Shown: piece after piece, positions 6,641 to 7,578 of the stretch
How the letters are laid out: the number at the start of each line of letters is the position of its first letter
Position numbering within the stretch: position 1 is the stretch's first letter
DNA from: Caldifarciminota bacterium
GTDB taxonomy: Bacteria > Hydrothermota > Hydrothermia > B15-G9 > DRBW01
Direction of reading: 5' to 3'
NCBI GenBank assembly: GCA_011042705.1
Contig: DRBW01000221.1
Span: 1-7,578, forward strand
DNA: 7,578 bases
The notes under the pieces: model-generated
Told to the model about the DNA's origin: nothing
Seen by the model: the letters and a program-made list of their open reading frames with translations, nothing else
The model's database searches: none
Position numbers and translations under genes: made by a program

Positions 6641-6668
6641 ACAAAAATAACGACCCCAACAGAAATAA
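6633..6668. repeat. Two tandem 18-bp units overlapping the end of palindrome copy 2
   Basis: Bases 6633-6650 (CGACCCCAACAAAAATAA) are followed immediately by 6651-6668, which is the same except for one A-to-G change. The first seven bases of each unit are the end of the palindrome arm, so the second unit looks like a slipped or partly duplicated palindrome edge. On the minus strand these units present T-rich runs before, not after, the hairpin. Confidence 0.75.
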
Positions 6669-6680
6669 ATATGGATTGTA

Positions 6681-6721
6681 GAGCTCGCCCGGGCAGACTG
6701 ATCCCGCGGGCTATAGCCTGC
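6681..6721. repeat. Cluster of short perfect palindromes downstream of the cyclase gene
   Basis: Within 41 bases lie four perfect even palindromes: GAGCTC (6681-6686), GCCCGGGC (6687-6694), CCCGCGGG (6703-6710) and GGCTATAGCC (6709-6718). The last extends to 6706-6721 with one G-T mismatch. They lie 27-67 bases after the stop codon of the cyclase gene and might help end its transcript, but no U-run follows closely on the minus strand. Confidence 0.5.
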
Positions 6722-6747
6722 TTGCCAGATGGTGAGAAGAGGGCTCT

Positions 6748-7578
6748 TTATCCGTCCCAGACGACGCGGTTTCTTCCCCGTTCCTTGGCTATGTAAAGCC
6801 TCCTGTCGGCCGTCTTGAGGAGATCATCGGGGAAGAATGCATCGTCCTCGGGATAGGACGCCACTCCGGCGCTGACCGTTATTCTCGTCTCGGCAGTCCT
6901 GTTTTTGAAAAGATGGGCTGCGATCAGTCCCCTTATCCTCTCGGCCAGCCTGTAGGCGCCCTTCTTGTCAGTGCTCGGGGAGAGCACAAGGAATTCCTCG
7001 CCGCCGTAGCGGGCAACCACGTCTTCCAGCCTGACCGACCCCTTTATTATCTTCGCGATCTCCTTCAGAGCGAAGTCACCGAAGGTGTGGCCATAGGTAT
7101 CGTTTATGCGCTTGAAGTGATCCACGTCGAAAATAGTGAGCGCCACGGGGTGACGGTGTCTGTAGGCTTCTGATATCTCTTCCTCGAGCCTCCTCATCAC
7201 GTATCGCCTGTTGTACAGTCCTGTCAGCTCGTCGGTCTCTGCCATTCTCTGGAGCTTCTTGTTCTTTTCATCGAGTTCATCGAGGAGTTCCTTGATCCTG
7301 AGCTGAACCCTGACTCGGGCCAGCAGGACCTCTTCTGGGGTCCCCTTCTCGACGTAGTCGCTGGCGTTGGCATTGAGGAGCTCCACTATTTTCCTGGGAT
7401 CGTTGTCGGAAGTCAGCACCAGAACGGGCGTGTTCTTGTGAAAGCTGTTCTCGCTCTTAATTCTCTTCAAAACGTCCAGGCCGTTCATGTCGGGCATCTC
7501 GAGGTCGAGGATTATCAGGTCCGGGCCCGTCCTGTCTATCAGCTTGAGCCCCTCTTCGCCGTTGGACGCCTCGTGAAC
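6748..7578 (-). CDS. REC-GGDEF response regulator, diguanylate cyclase (N-terminus cut by window edge)
   Basis: The frame is open to the right edge, so the gene starts outside; 276 residues are visible, beginning VHEASNGEEGLKLID. An internal ATG at 7497 lies inside the receiver domain and is not the start. The receiver domain (visible residues 1 to about 95) has the phospho-acceptor D25 in LIILDLEMPDMNG, the switch threonine T56 and the conserved lysine K78; its first 30 or so residues are missing. A charged coiled-coil-like linker follows (about 96-112). The GGDEF domain (about 113-276) has ETDELTGLYNRRY, the metal and substrate segment FDVDHFKRINDTYGHTFGD, and an intact GGEEF active site at 192-196. 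An inhibitory I-site RxxD (R183 to D186) sits five residues before it. The protein should make cyclic di-GMP on phosphorylation, with product inhibition. It is transcribed separately from the accD operon. Confidence 0.95.
   Translation of the reverse strand, partial: VHEASNGEEGLKLIDRTGPDLIILDLEMPDMNGLDVLKRIKSENSFHKNTPVLVLTSDNDPRKIVELLNANASDYVEKGTPEEVLLARVRVQLRIKELLDELDEKNKKLQRMAETDELTGLYNRRYVMRRLEEEISEAYRHRHPVALTIFDVDHFKRINDTYGHTFGDFALKEIAKIIKGSVRLEDVVARYGGEEFLVLSPSTDKKGAYRLAERIRGLIAAHLFKNRTAETRITVSAGVASYPEDDAFFPDDLLKTADRRLYIAKERGRNRVVWDG

Larger units (their letters stand above)
6294..6747. other. Palindrome-rich intergenic region, no gene recognised
   Basis: These 454 bases separate the end of the cyclase gene from accD. 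They contain the accD promoter, two identical 35-bp palindromes, a short tandem duplication, several smaller hairpins and a cluster of restriction-site-like palindromes. An open frame crosses the region on the plus strand (6284-6796), but it runs through both palindromes and over the ends of accD and the cyclase gene antisense, and it resembles no known protein. The middle (about 6386-6604) is visibly richer in A and T than the flanking genes in places, yet has GC-rich hairpins. A REP/BIME-like or miniature mobile-element origin is inferred; no transposase fragment could be recognised in any frame. Confidence 0.7.

Noticed and set aside
6294..6747. CRISPR array or tRNA gene in the intergenic stretch.
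   Set aside because: Only two copies of a repeat 254 bp apart, far longer than CRISPR spacing, and no cloverleaf with a T-arm GTTCRA motif was seen.
6284..6796. A 170-codon open frame on the plus strand across the intergenic region.
   Set aside because: It runs through both palindromes, which it translates into repeated Pro/Arg/Asp-rich pieces, overlaps the ends of accD and the cyclase gene antisense, and resembles no known family.

Overview
The window carries one compact minus-strand operon, a 454-base palindrome-rich intergenic stretch, and the 3' part of a minus-strand signalling gene. No gene on the plus strand is supported. Read in transcription order (right to left), the layout is: a REC-GGDEF diguanylate cyclase response regulator, cut by the right edge; the intergenic stretch (6294-6747); then accD, a MalK/UgpC-type ABC ATPase, a YihY-type membrane protein with an extra C-terminal winged-helix-like domain, nth (endonuclease III), folD and fhs, the last cut by the left edge.

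The six operon genes overlap or nearly touch. The overlaps are 14 bp (accD/ABC), 46 bp or 4 bp (ABC/yihY, depending on start), 13 bp (yihY/nth) and 4 bp (nth/folD); the folD-fhs gap is 5 bp. A sigma70-type promoter with both consensus hexamers (TTGACA, 18-base spacer, TATAAT) sits directly before accD. Its predicted start point falls at or within about two bases of the accD ATG, so the operon mRNA is probably leaderless. Later genes have Shine-Dalgarno sequences inside the preceding gene, which points to translational coupling. The operon mixes fatty-acid synthesis (AccD), transport (orphan ATPase), base-excision repair (Nth) and tetrahydrofolate one-carbon metabolism (FolD plus Fhs). Only FolD and Fhs form an obvious pathway pair: they interconvert formate, 10-formyl-THF, methenyl-THF and methylene-THF, as in purine synthesis, formate assimilation or the methyl branch of the Wood-Ljungdahl pathway.

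The intergenic stretch holds two identical 35-bp near-perfect palindromes in direct orientation 254 bp apart, an 18-bp tandem duplication next to the second copy, several further hairpins between the copies, and a cluster of short perfect palindromes near the end of the cyclase gene. This resembles a REP/BIME-like or miniature mobile-element locus. Its family cannot be named from sequence alone.

The organism is a bacterium of moderate GC content with frequent AGG and ATA codons. The gene content (Fhs with FolD, YihY with an Rrf2-like tail, REC-GGDEF) would fit an anaerobic or thermophilic lineage such as Thermodesulfobacteriota (former Deltaproteobacteria) or Nitrospirota, but this placement is only a low-confidence inference. 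Apart from the intergenic region and the YihY fusion, the genes are ordinary housekeeping families.
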